Below, in pieces: positions 19,265-27,607 of a stretch of DNA of 37,315 nt (its first letter is position 1; each line of letters opens with the position of its first letter). The notes under the pieces were generated by a model that worked only from the letters and a program-made list of their open reading frames with translations, was not told where the DNA came from and did not search any database. Source of the stretch: Pseudomonadota bacterium (lineage in GTDB: Bacteria; Myxococcota_A; UBA9160; UBA4427); NCBI GenBank assembly GCA_027295775.1, contig JAPUKG010000009.1, forward strand, positions 1 to 37,315, read 5' to 3'. Both the position numbers and the translations under genes were made by a program.

Positions 19265-20238
19265 GCCGCCCGCTCCTCCAACGCCACCCGCTCGGCCGCG
19301 CGCAGCCGCGCGGAGCGGGCCCGGGGGTTCCGCCCCACCTCGTCCTGGCTGGGACGGATCGGCCGCCGGGTGATCACGCGCAGCGTCACCACCCCGCCGC
19401 AGATGCAGACCGGGGTGCGTGGCGGGCACGTGCAGGGGTTCTCGCCGGCCCGGAACGCCCGCTTGACGATCCGGTCCTCGAGCGAGTGGTAGGCGATGAC
19501 GACCAGGCGCCCGCCGGGACGCAACGCGGCGACGGCTGCATCGAGCCCCTCGCGGAGCGCCGAGAGCTCGTCATTGACCGCGATGCGCAGGGCCTGGAAG
19601 ACCAGCGTGGCCGGGTTGTGCTGGCGGCCGCGTCCCACCCGGGTCTCGCGGATCACGCGCAACAGGTCGGCGTTGGTCTCGAGGGGATGCTCGTCCCGCG
19701 AGTCGGCGATCGCGCGGGCCAGTCGTCGCGCGCCGGGAAGCTCGCCGTACTCGCGCAGCCAGCCCTCGATCTCCGCCTCGGAGGCGCGGTGCAGCAGCTC
19801 CGCCGCGCTCTGGCCCGAGCTCGGGTCCATGCGCATGTCGAGAGGGGCCGGGTGTGTCTCGGCCTCGGCGAAGCGGAAGCCGCGCTCGCGCGTGTCGAGC
19901 TGATGGGAGGAGACGCCCAGGTCCAGCAGCACCGCGTCGACCTTCTGGATGCCGAGGCTGGCGAGGGCGTCACCCACGCGGCGGAACGACGTGTGGACCA
20001 GATGCACGCGCCCGTCGAGCACCCCGGCGTCCTCGAGTCGGCGCTTGGTTGCGCGCAAGGCGTCGCCGTCCACGTCCATGCCGATCAGCGTCCCGTCAGA
20101 TCCGAGCTTGCCGAGGATGTGCCGAGCGTGACCGCCGCCACCGATGGTTCCGTCGATGACCACCGAACCGGGGTGCAGATGGAGGTGTCGGATGGTTTCG
20201 TCGAGAAGAACCGGCTCGTGCGCGAAGACGCTGGCCAA
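19261..20238 (-). CDS. rsmH: 16S rRNA (cytosine1402-N4)-methyltransferase
   Basis: HEPVLLDETIRHL, DGTIGGGGHARHIL, LLDLGVSSHQLD. Confidence 0.97.
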   Translation of the reverse strand: MASVFAHEPVLLDETIRHLHLHPGSVVIDGTIGGGGHARHILGKLGSDGTLIGMDVDGDALRATKRRLEDAGVLDGRVHLVHTSFRRVGDALASLGIQKVDAVLLDLGVSSHQLDTRERGFRFAEAETHPAPLDMRMDPSSGQSAAELLHRASEAEIEGWLREYGELPGARRLARAIADSRDEHPLETNADLLRVIRETRVGRGRQHNPATLVFQALRIAVNDELSALREGLDAAVAALRPGGRLVVIAYHSLEDRIVKRAFRAGENPCTCPPRTPVCICGGVVTLRVITRRPIRPSQDEVGRNPRARSARLRAAERVALEERAA

Positions 20239-20270
20239 CGTGGGGCTCCCGCGTTCGCCCCCCCCACGGT

Positions 20271-20307
20271 GGGCACCCCTTTGGTGGAGAAAGACGCTGG
20301 GGTGCCC
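20271..20307 (-). promoter_or_regulatory. Hairpin in the mraZ-rsmH intergenic RNA
   Basis: GGGCACCCC … GGGGTGCCC: 9-bp perfect arms, 19-nt loop. Confidence 0.5.
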
Positions 20308-20393
20308 CAGGACACCTTGGAAACGACACGTACCCCCCAGTTACCGCGCCGGCCCAACTGTTGGCGTCCCGGGGACACCCCAACCTCTCTCCT

Positions 20394-20411
20394 GGAGGAA
20401 GTGATTCCTCC
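20394..20411 (-). promoter_or_regulatory. Hairpin downstream of mraZ
   Basis: GGAGGAA-GTGA-TTCCTCC: 7-bp perfect arms, 4-nt loop, 26 nt after the mraZ stop. Confidence 0.5.
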
Positions 20412-20436
20412 TCCAGTCCCCCCACCGATGAACTCC

Positions 20437-20877
20437 TCAGTTCTTCAGACGTGCCACCGAGGCCTTGATGTCGGGAAGCCGACGCACCGTCGTTTCCCTG
20501 TGGGCCTGGTAGGCAGTCTGGTCCCAGATTTCTATGCGCGGGCCGACGCCCACGATCACGACCTTCGTCTTGAGCCCGGCGTGCTCGCGCAGGTGCGCCG
20601 GAATGAGGATCCGACCCTGACTGTCGGGGGCGGCGTCCACCGCCTCGCCCTCCATGAAGCGCCAGAGGGTCTCGACATCCGGGTGCATTTGGGGGTTGTC
20701 GAGGAGATCGGCCTCGATATGCTCCCACTGGTCATGCGGGTACAGGGCGAGGCAGTCGGTGTCGTTGGTGAGGACCGGGGCTTTTTCACTGCGCCGCTGA
20801 AGTTCCATTCGAAAGGCCGCCGGGATGCTGACTCGTCCCTTGTTATCCAACGTGTGTGAGTGACGTCCCCGAAACAT
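20437..20877 (-). CDS. mraZ: Transcriptional regulator MraZ
   Basis: MFRGRHSHTLDNKGRVSIPAAFR AbrB-like fold signature; first gene of the dcw cluster. Confidence 0.96.
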   Translation of the reverse strand: MFRGRHSHTLDNKGRVSIPAAFRMELQRRSEKAPVLTNDTDCLALYPHDQWEHIEADLLDNPQMHPDVETLWRFMEGEAVDAAPDSQGRILIPAHLREHAGLKTKVVIVGVGPRIEIWDQTAYQAHRETTVRRLPDIKASVARLKN

Positions 20878-20880
20878 TTT

Positions 20881-20940
20881 CTGCCTGCCACTTCATGCCA
20901 TTCGATGCCACTCGTCGCCACCCTATCCCCGTCGATCCCA
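20881..20940 (-). promoter_or_regulatory. Six 10-bp-phased MraZ-box-like direct repeats
   Basis: Minus strand: TGGGATCGAC GGGGATAGGG TGGCGACGAG TGGCATCGAA TGGCATGAAG TGGCAGGCAG; exact 10-bp period. Confidence 0.8.
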
Positions 20941-21060
20941 CATTGCAACCCCCAAAATGCACTCCGAAGCGCACTTGCGCGTTTTTTTGCCGGGAGGCGA
21001 AAAGGTGGCGAGAGTGGACGCGCTAGGAGCGCTTGAGCGAGTCGGGAGCGGTGGGAGCGG

Positions 21061-22119
21061 TCAGGCGGCGCCGATTTCGGGGATCCGTTGTCGGTGGACG
21101 GCGGCGACCCGGTCGACGACAGCGCGCAGCAGGCTTCCCGCCGGCGCGTCGATGGGCGCAGGCGGAAGCGGAGCGTCCTCGAGCAGGGTCTGGAGCACCG
21201 CGCGGGTGCCCTCGCGCAGGCCGCTCGCGGAGTAGCCGCCCTCGAGGACGAAGGCGAGGCGACCGCCGCACAGCTCGTCCGCCAGCGAACCGACGATGCG
21301 GGTCATCGCCGTGAATCCCTCGCCGCTCACCTCCATCGACGCCATCGGGTCGTCGCGGTGAGCGTCGAAGCCGCACGACACCAGGATCATCTCGGGTTCG
21401 AACGCGCGCACCGCCGGGACGACGATGCGCTGGAAGGAGCCGACGTACTCGGCGTCGCCGCAGCCCGCCGGCAGGGGCACGTTTACGGTCGTTCCCTCGC
21501 CGCGGTCGCGGCCGGCCTCGCCGAAGTCGCCGGTGCCCGGGTAATACGGAAATTGGTGGGTCGAGACGTAGAGCACCGATGGGTCCGCCTCGAAGAAGTG
21601 CTGGGTCCCGTTGCCGTGGTGTACGTCCCAGTCGAGGATCAGGATCTTGCCCACGCCGTCCTCGGCCTGCAGCGCGCGGGCTGCAATGGCCACATTGTTG
21701 AACAGGCAGAACCCCATGGCGCGGTCGGCCTCGGCGTGGTGGCCGGGCGGACGCACCGCCGCGAAGCCGGTTCGGGCCTCTCCGCGGGCGACGAGCCGGG
21801 CGAGATCGATCACGGCGCCCGCCGCCAGCCGGGCCACGTCGAAGCTCTCGGCCGAGACGAAGGTGTCCGGGTCCAGGTGGGCGGGGGCCTGCCCGACCAC
21901 CTCGGCGATCCGACGCAGGTGGTCGCGCCCGTGGACGCGCAGGATCTCCTCGTCCGTGGCGCCCCGTGCTTCTACGGGGCAGATTTGCGGCGCGAACTCC
22001 GCCAGGGCCTCGCCGACGGCCAGCAGGCGCTCCGGTCGCTCGGGGTGGCGTGCCGGCGCCCGATGCTCCCGGTAGCGGGGGTCGTCGACGACGTGGATTT
22101 TCCATTGCAAAGCTTTCAT
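21061..22119 (-). CDS. Histone deacetylase family (HDAC/AcuC/APAH-like) protein
   Basis: RPPGHHAEADRAMGFCLFNNVAIAA, ILDWDVHHGNGTQ, VSCGFDAHRDDP; start set at MKALQW. Confidence 0.95.
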   Translation of the reverse strand: MKALQWKIHVVDDPRYREHRAPARHPERPERLLAVGEALAEFAPQICPVEARGATDEEILRVHGRDHLRRIAEVVGQAPAHLDPDTFVSAESFDVARLAAGAVIDLARLVARGEARTGFAAVRPPGHHAEADRAMGFCLFNNVAIAARALQAEDGVGKILILDWDVHHGNGTQHFFEADPSVLYVSTHQFPYYPGTGDFGEAGRDRGEGTTVNVPLPAGCGDAEYVGSFQRIVVPAVRAFEPEMILVSCGFDAHRDDPMASMEVSGEGFTAMTRIVGSLADELCGGRLAFVLEGGYSASGLREGTRAVLQTLLEDAPLPPAPIDAPAGSLLRAVVDRVAAVHRQRIPEIGAA

Positions 22120-22138
22120 CGCGAGGCATGGTATCACC

Positions 22139-23113
22139 ATGCCCATGAACGAACCCGGTACGGTCGCCATCACCGGTCTCGGCACTTTCCTCGGTCAGCG
22201 CCTGGCGGAGCGACTACTCGAGGATCGCGCGCACCCCCGCATCGTTGCGCTTGGTCCCCGGCGCCCGCTTCGCCTCGAGGGGCGCATCCACTTTCAGGAC
22301 GTGGACTTCACCGAGCCCACTGCCGACAGTCGGCTCGCCGAGATCCTGGCCGACCAGGGCGTCGAGGTGGTCGTGCACACGGCGTTCCGTCACAGCCCGA
22401 CGCCGGATCTCGACTTCGACCACGAGCTCGAGACCATCGGCACGCTGCACGTCATGAACGCCTGCGCCGCCGCCAAGGTCGGGCGCCTGGTCGTGGCCTC
22501 GAGCACCATGCTCTACGGGCCGCGCCCCGACAATCCGAACTTCCTGAGTGAAGACCATCCGCTGCGCGGGCACCCGGAGGCGCACAACGTGCAGAACCGA
22601 GTGGAAGCGGAGCGGCTTCTGGCGGAGTGGATCCCGCGGCACCCGGACACCGAGGTCTGCGTGCTGCGGCATTGCTGGGTGATGGGCCCGACCTACGACG
22701 ACCACGTAGTGCGCTACTTCGAGCGACCGGTCGTTCCCATGCTGCTGGGCTACGACCCGCTCCTCCAGTTCGTCCACGAGGAGGACCTGGTGCACGCCTT
22801 CGAGCAGGCGACCCTGGCCTCCCATCCCGGCGTCTTCAACATCGTGGGCAGCGGCGTGCTGCCGCTGTCCACGCTCTTGGCGCTGGCCGGCAAGCGCGCC
22901 CTCCAGCTTCCGTCGCCGTTGCTGTACCGGCTCGCCTACTATCCCAACCAGAGCCAGACCGGCGATCCGCCGGCTGGCTTCTACGATTATCTCCGCTACC
23001 TGTGGGTCGCCGCTGGCGAACGGGGCTGGGCCGAGTTCGGGGAGCCCGTCTACTCCACCCAGGAGGCGTGGATCTCCTTCGTCTCCTCCCGCCGCATGCG
23101 TCGCTATCGTTGA
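22139..23113 (+). CDS. NAD-dependent epimerase/dehydratase (extended SDR) family protein
   Basis: VAITGLGTFLGQRLAERL (Rossmann), SSTMLYGPRPD. Confidence 0.88.
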   Translation: MPMNEPGTVAITGLGTFLGQRLAERLLEDRAHPRIVALGPRRPLRLEGRIHFQDVDFTEPTADSRLAEILADQGVEVVVHTAFRHSPTPDLDFDHELETIGTLHVMNACAAAKVGRLVVASSTMLYGPRPDNPNFLSEDHPLRGHPEAHNVQNRVEAERLLAEWIPRHPDTEVCVLRHCWVMGPTYDDHVVRYFERPVVPMLLGYDPLLQFVHEEDLVHAFEQATLASHPGVFNIVGSGVLPLSTLLALAGKRALQLPSPLLYRLAYYPNQSQTGDPPAGFYDYLRYLWVAAGERGWAEFGEPVYSTQEAWISFVSSRRMRRYR

Positions 23114-23116
23114 CCC

Positions 23117-24118
23117 ATGGGTGACGAGATCGCACCGGAGGGCGCAAACGTGGTTCCCTTCCCCGACGTTGGCAGCGAGATCGAGCCCGATCTCGACGAG
23201 CTGCGCGCTGCACTCGAGGGTCTGCGCCGCGAGATCCGCGCCCGCTTCCAGCCCGCCGCTGTGGAGCGCGGCGAGATCGACTGGATGGAGCTCTTCGAGG
23301 AGCTGCGACGCCGGGTCTCCACCCTCGGCATGGTCGAGCGCTCCGGCGTGGTCGACGAGTTCGGCATGGACGAGGTCGTGATGCGGCGCGGTCAGCGCCT
23401 GCTCGACTTCCTGTTCGACACCTACTGGCGGGTGGACTGCCACGGGCTCGACCGGCTCGAGGGCTCCGGCCCCCGTCTGTTGGTGGCGAATCGGTCGGGC
23501 GTGCTCCCGTACGACGGCCTCATGGTCGCCCACGCGATCGAGCGCCATCACGCGAGCGGCGCGCGCCCGCGCTTCCTGGTCGCCGACTGGCTGATCACCC
23601 TGCCGTTCGTGCAGCCCTACCTGGCGCGGCTGGGCGGCGTCCGCGCCTGCCGAGAGAATGCGGACCGCCTGCTGCAGAGCGGGCACTGGGTGCTGGCCTT
23701 CCCGGAAGGGGAGAAGGGAGCGGCCAAGGTCTTCCGGGAGCGCTACCGCGTGATGCGCCTGGGCCGGGGCGGCGTCGTGCGGACCGCGCTCGAGAACCGC
23801 GTGCCCCTCGTACCGGTCGGCGTGGTCGGTCCGGAGGAGGCGCACCCGATCCTCTTCAAGTGGACCACGCCCGCCCGGATGGTGGGCCTGCCCTTCCTAC
23901 CGGTGACACCCACCTTCCCGTGGCTCGGGCCGCTCGGCCTGCTCCCCCTGCCCACCAAGTGGTGGATCTGCTTTGGGGACCCCATCCCGACCGACGAGCT
24001 TGGCCCGGAGGCCGCCGAGGACGAGCTCCTCGTCTCCCGCCTCACCGAAGAACTGCGCGGCCGCATCGAGTCCCTGCTCCACACGGGCCTCGATCTCCGC
24101 CCGTCCGTCTGGAGCTAG
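23117..24118 (+). CDS. Lysophospholipid (1-acyl-glycerol-3-phosphate) acyltransferase-like protein
   Basis: PlsC-like: LLVANRSGVLPYDG, LAFPEGEKGAAK, VPLVPVGVVG. Confidence 0.8.
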   Translation: MGDEIAPEGANVVPFPDVGSEIEPDLDELRAALEGLRREIRARFQPAAVERGEIDWMELFEELRRRVSTLGMVERSGVVDEFGMDEVVMRRGQRLLDFLFDTYWRVDCHGLDRLEGSGPRLLVANRSGVLPYDGLMVAHAIERHHASGARPRFLVADWLITLPFVQPYLARLGGVRACRENADRLLQSGHWVLAFPEGEKGAAKVFRERYRVMRLGRGGVVRTALENRVPLVPVGVVGPEEAHPILFKWTTPARMVGLPFLPVTPTFPWLGPLGLLPLPTKWWICFGDPIPTDELGPEAAEDELLVSRLTEELRGRIESLLHTGLDLRPSVWS

Positions 24119-24131
24119 GAAGCGAAGCGGC

Positions 24132-24689
24132 CTAGTCTTCGTCGCTGGCGGCGGGAGCCCCGCTGGCGTAGGCCTTCTCGAGGGCTTCGACGGCTGCGGC
24201 CACGCGTTCGAGGTTCTCGTTCAGGGCCTCGACGTCCTTGCGGCGCGGCAGGTCGAGCAGCTTGAACACGCGCTCGACGGCGTTCTGCATATGGTGATCC
24301 AGGTCGGGGGCGGAGAAGGCCACCCAGTCGCCGAGCTTGCCGCCCTTTTGCTCCGACGCCTTCACGATCTTGCGCACGCGGCCCTGGATCTCCTCGATCC
24401 CCTCGCTGGCGTCGTCCATGCCGCGTCGGATCGCTCCGTACAAGACGTCGCCGCCGCGCTCGATGATCTGGGAGAGCAGGCTGCGCGGCACTTCGCGGTT
24501 GGCGCGTTCGCTGTCGACGAGGATCTGGGAGAGCGCGACGCTGGTGATGTCCTCGCCGGTCTCGTTGTCGACGACGCGGACCTCGTCGCCGGCATCGATC
24601 AGCTCGGAGATGCCCTTGAGCGTGATGTAGCGACTCGCCTCGGTGTTGTAGAGCTTGCGATTCGCATAGCGCTTGATGAGGATCGGCAT
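24132..24689 (-). CDS. phaR: Polyhydroxyalkanoate synthesis regulator (PhaR/PHB accumulation regulator N-terminal domain)
   Basis: ILIKRYANRKLYNTEASRYITLKGISELI… signature. Confidence 0.9.
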   Translation of the reverse strand: MPILIKRYANRKLYNTEASRYITLKGISELIDAGDEVRVVDNETGEDITSVALSQILVDSERANREVPRSLLSQIIERGGDVLYGAIRRGMDDASEGIEEIQGRVRKIVKASEQKGGKLGDWVAFSAPDLDHHMQNAVERVFKLLDLPRRKDVEALNENLERVAAAVEALEKAYASGAPAASDED

Positions 24690-24720
24690 TCCGGGCTCAC
24701 GCTAGCACTTCAGGGGGTTG

Positions 24721-25266
24721 TCAGCCCTGGACCCGGACCCGCTGCACGCGCCTCGCCGCCCGCCGTCGCCCGGCCTTCCGGCTCCGAACCGGGCGCGGAT
24801 CGCTCGCCGGAGAGGGCGGCTCGTCGCCGTCCCGGCGCAGGCCGAACTCCCATAGGATCTCGCGCAGTCCGAGGAAGGCGCGCAGCACGGCCCGGGCGTC
24901 AGTGTCGTCCCGCGACCGCTCCTCCCAGCGGGCGATCTCGGCGTCCAGGGCGTCGAGGATTGCGCCGAGGAGGCGCTCCGGTACGACCCGGCCGCCGCGG
25001 GAGGAGAGCCGGGCCGAGAGATCGTCGAGTCCATGGCCCAGAGCGGCCAGCCCGCGGTGGGCGTCAGCGGACTCGCCGCTCGCGGCCAGGCACGCCGCGT
25101 CCAGCAGGGCGCGTGCTGCCGCGAGCGCCTCTCCCAGCGCCGCCCGGGTGTGGGCCTGGGCGCGGGTGAGCGCCTCCTCGACCGAGCCGGGAGGATCGAG
25201 GCGCCCGGCGTCACTCGGGGACGGGGGCCGCCGAGCTCCCGTCCGCTGTTCGCCTTCGCTCGTCAT
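24721..25266 (-). CDS. Hypothetical protein (Arg-rich C-terminus)
   Basis: ORF starting MTSEGEQRTG, overlapping the 3' end of the upstream ArsA-like gene by 56 bp. Confidence 0.55.
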   Translation of the reverse strand: MTSEGEQRTGARRPPSPSDAGRLDPPGSVEEALTRAQAHTRAALGEALAAARALLDAACLAASGESADAHRGLAALGHGLDDLSARLSSRGGRVVPERLLGAILDALDAEIARWEERSRDDTDARAVLRAFLGLREILWEFGLRRDGDEPPSPASDPRPVRSRKAGRRRAARRVQRVRVQG

Positions 25267-26446
25267 CGACCAGGAACCCTCCGATGCGCATGAGCCCGTC
25301 GAGGTCGTGGACGTCGCGGGGAAACTCGGGGACCCGGCAGAAGAAGCGCCCATCCTGCAGCGCACGGAAGCGAAGCTCCGCGGTGCAGCGTGCGTCGAGG
25401 CGCACCAGCGAAGCGTACCCCTTCGCCACCTCCACCGCCGCACGCGCGGCCTCGTCGGCGCGCGCGGGTTCGAGGCCGTTCGCGACCAGTGCCTGCGCCA
25501 GCAGCGCGGTGTCCGCCGCGGCGTCGCCGTCCTCGGACAGGGCTTCGGGCAGGGCTCCCGCCTCGCCCGGGGGCCACAGGCGAATCCGGTTCACGACCAC
25601 GCCCACCAGGGGAACTCCCGACTCTTCCAGGTGATCCAGGAAGTCGACGGCGCCGCGCACTGCGCCGGCGGACGCCCCCGCCACCAGGACGAAGCCGGTC
25701 TCCGGCCCGGTCATCAGCTGGCGCACGCGCGTCGCCCGCGCGCGGAACCCCTCTGACATGCCCTCGAAGGCCAGCAGGAACTCCGACACATCCTCCAGGA
25801 AGGACACGCCGGACACCTTCTCGATCAGCTGGATCGCGCGCTGTGCGGTGCGGTGGAAGAGGCGGAACCCGAACCGCCCAGCGGCGAAGGCGGGGTGTAG
25901 CAGCACGTGCACGAGGCGGCTATCCAGGAATTCGAGCAGGCGCTGGGGTGCGTCCAGGAAGTCGAGGGCGTGCTGGGAGGGCGGGGTGTCCACCACCACC
26001 AGGTCGAAGTCGCCGCTCTCGCACAGCTCGTAGACCTTCTCCATGGCGGCGTACTCGGCGCTTCCCGCCAGGGCGTCCGAGACGTGCTGGTAGATGCGAT
26101 TGCCGAAAATCCGCTCGCGCGCGTCGGCGTTCTCGGCGAAGCGCTCCACCAGGTCGTCGAAGGTCCGCTTCATGTCGAGCATCAGCGCGAACAGCCGGCC
26201 CTCGCCGTGGATGCCGAGGGAGTCGCGTCGCTCGGCGGCGAGCTCCGACGGGCGATTGCCGAGCGCGTCGACGCCCAGGGCGTCCGCCAGCCGTCGTGCC
26301 GGGTCGATGGTCAGCACCAGGGCGCGCCGCCCGAGGCGGGCGCCCTCCAGGGCCAGGGATGCAGCGACCGTGGTCTTGCCGACCCCCCCGGTTCCGACGC
26401 ACACCACCACGCGCCGGCTGCAGATGAGCTCCGCCGGCGAGATCAA
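25211..26446 (-). CDS. ArsA/Get3-like ATPase (second of pair)
   Basis: VVCVGTGGVGKTTVAASLALEGA, LVLTIDPARRLADALGV, LVVVDTPPSQHALDFLDAP; probable TTG start in a 4-bp TTGA overlap. Confidence 0.88.
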   Translation of the reverse strand: MISPAELICSRRVVVCVGTGGVGKTTVAASLALEGARLGRRALVLTIDPARRLADALGVDALGNRPSELAAERRDSLGIHGEGRLFALMLDMKRTFDDLVERFAENADARERIFGNRIYQHVSDALAGSAEYAAMEKVYELCESGDFDLVVVDTPPSQHALDFLDAPQRLLEFLDSRLVHVLLHPAFAAGRFGFRLFHRTAQRAIQLIEKVSGVSFLEDVSEFLLAFEGMSEGFRARATRVRQLMTGPETGFVLVAGASAGAVRGAVDFLDHLEESGVPLVGVVVNRIRLWPPGEAGALPEALSEDGDAAADTALLAQALVANGLEPARADEAARAAVEVAKGYASLVRLDARCTAELRFRALQDGRFFCRVPEFPRDVHDLDGLMRIGGFLVDDERRRTADGSSAAPVPE

Positions 26447-27432
26447 GGCGCCGCCTCCGCGGGCCGGGGCTCGCCCAGCAGGGCGTCGCCCAGGATCTGC
26501 AGCTCCGCCGCGCCGCCGATTCCGCCCGCCAGGTAGCGCAGCGGCACGACCGGGAGCCCCGTCGCGCGGGCGATCTCGCCGGTGTACTCCCGATTGAGCG
26601 CGTGGCGCGACGCGAGGTAGGCCGCGCACGCGGCCAGGGCGGAGGCGGGCGGGAGCGAGCCCAGGGCCGTCTCGGCCGGGAGCGCGGCCAGGTCCCGGTC
26701 GAGCTGCTCGAGGCCGGGCGGGAAGGGCGCCCCGATCACGGCATTGACCACGACCCGATCCACCGCGACACCCACGTCTTCGCGCAGTCGCGCGACCAGC
26801 GCGGCGGTCTCCCGGGCCGGCAGCTCCTCGGCCAGCGCCACCGGCAGCAGGAGGGTGCGCTTCCGGTCCTGGATCATCTCCGCCACCAGGCTGGCGTGGC
26901 GGCGCAGGGGCCCGGCGTGGACCGCCGAGACCACCACCCGCGGCACGTCCAGGAAGGTGACGCCATGCCCTGTGGCCGGCGCGTCCACGACGATCAGGTC
27001 GTAGAGCGGAGCCCCGTCCGCGTCGGTGAGCTGCTCCAGGTGCCAGACCTTGCCCAGGGTGATCAGCTCGCGCCATCCCGGCGAGGCCTCCATCAGCTGG
27101 CGGAAGCCCCGGCTGCGGAACACGAGATTCACCAGGCGCCGCGCCGGCACCTGGAGGGTCAGGTACTCGGCCAGCGCATCGAAGGGGTCGATGCGCATGG
27201 CCCGGAGCCCCGGGAGCAGCTCGCGTCCGGCGTAGCCGACGGGCTCGCCGTTCGGAACCAGCAGCCGCGGAAGCTGTTCGGCGCGCCCCACCTCGGCCAG
27301 CAGCACCCGCTTGCCGGCGCGGCTGGCCGCCAGGGCCAGAGCCGCTGCCACCGTGGTCTTGCCGGTGCCGCCCTTGCCCGTCACGATCACGAGCCGGCGC
27401 TCCAGGAGCGAGGGCTCCCGTTCCGCCACCAT
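26443..27432 (-). CDS. ArsA/Get3-like ATPase (first of pair)
   Basis: LVIVTGKGGTGKTTVAAALALAASRAGKRVLL; LIVVDAPATGHGVTFLDVPR. Confidence 0.9.
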   Translation of the reverse strand: MVAEREPSLLERRLVIVTGKGGTGKTTVAAALALAASRAGKRVLLAEVGRAEQLPRLLVPNGEPVGYAGRELLPGLRAMRIDPFDALAEYLTLQVPARRLVNLVFRSRGFRQLMEASPGWRELITLGKVWHLEQLTDADGAPLYDLIVVDAPATGHGVTFLDVPRVVVSAVHAGPLRRHASLVAEMIQDRKRTLLLPVALAEELPARETAALVARLREDVGVAVDRVVVNAVIGAPFPPGLEQLDRDLAALPAETALGSLPPASALAACAAYLASRHALNREYTGEIARATGLPVVPLRYLAGGIGGAAELQILGDALLGEPRPAEAAP

Positions 27433-27514
27433 GGGATCCCTTCCAGTCCAGCGAGAGCTCGAGTCCGAGGTCGAGACAGAGCCGACGCTTGGCTCAAGCC
27501 GCGCGCGAGCGCTT

Positions 27515-27546
27515 CCGAAACAGCTGAAAGGACAAGCTGTTTTCGG
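27515..27546. repeat. Inverted repeat in the divergent intergenic region
   Basis: CCGAAACAGCT-gaaaggaca-AGCTGTTTTCGG; 11-bp arms with one bulged base. Confidence 0.6.
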
Positions 27547-27607
27547 CCGCCGACGCTAGCACAGGCACTCCCGTGCAGTACCGGCGCGCCCGACCGGAAG
27601 GCGCCTC

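Noticed and set aside
20881-20940. Short regular repeats as a possible CRISPR array
   Set aside because: The 10-bp period with only a 4-5 bp conserved core is far too short for CRISPR and fits MraZ boxes.
21021-21054. GCGCTAGGAGCGC dyad and the GGGAGCGGT duplication after the HDAC gene
   Set aside because: Short and low-complexity in GC-rich sequence; not distinguishable from chance or a weak terminator.
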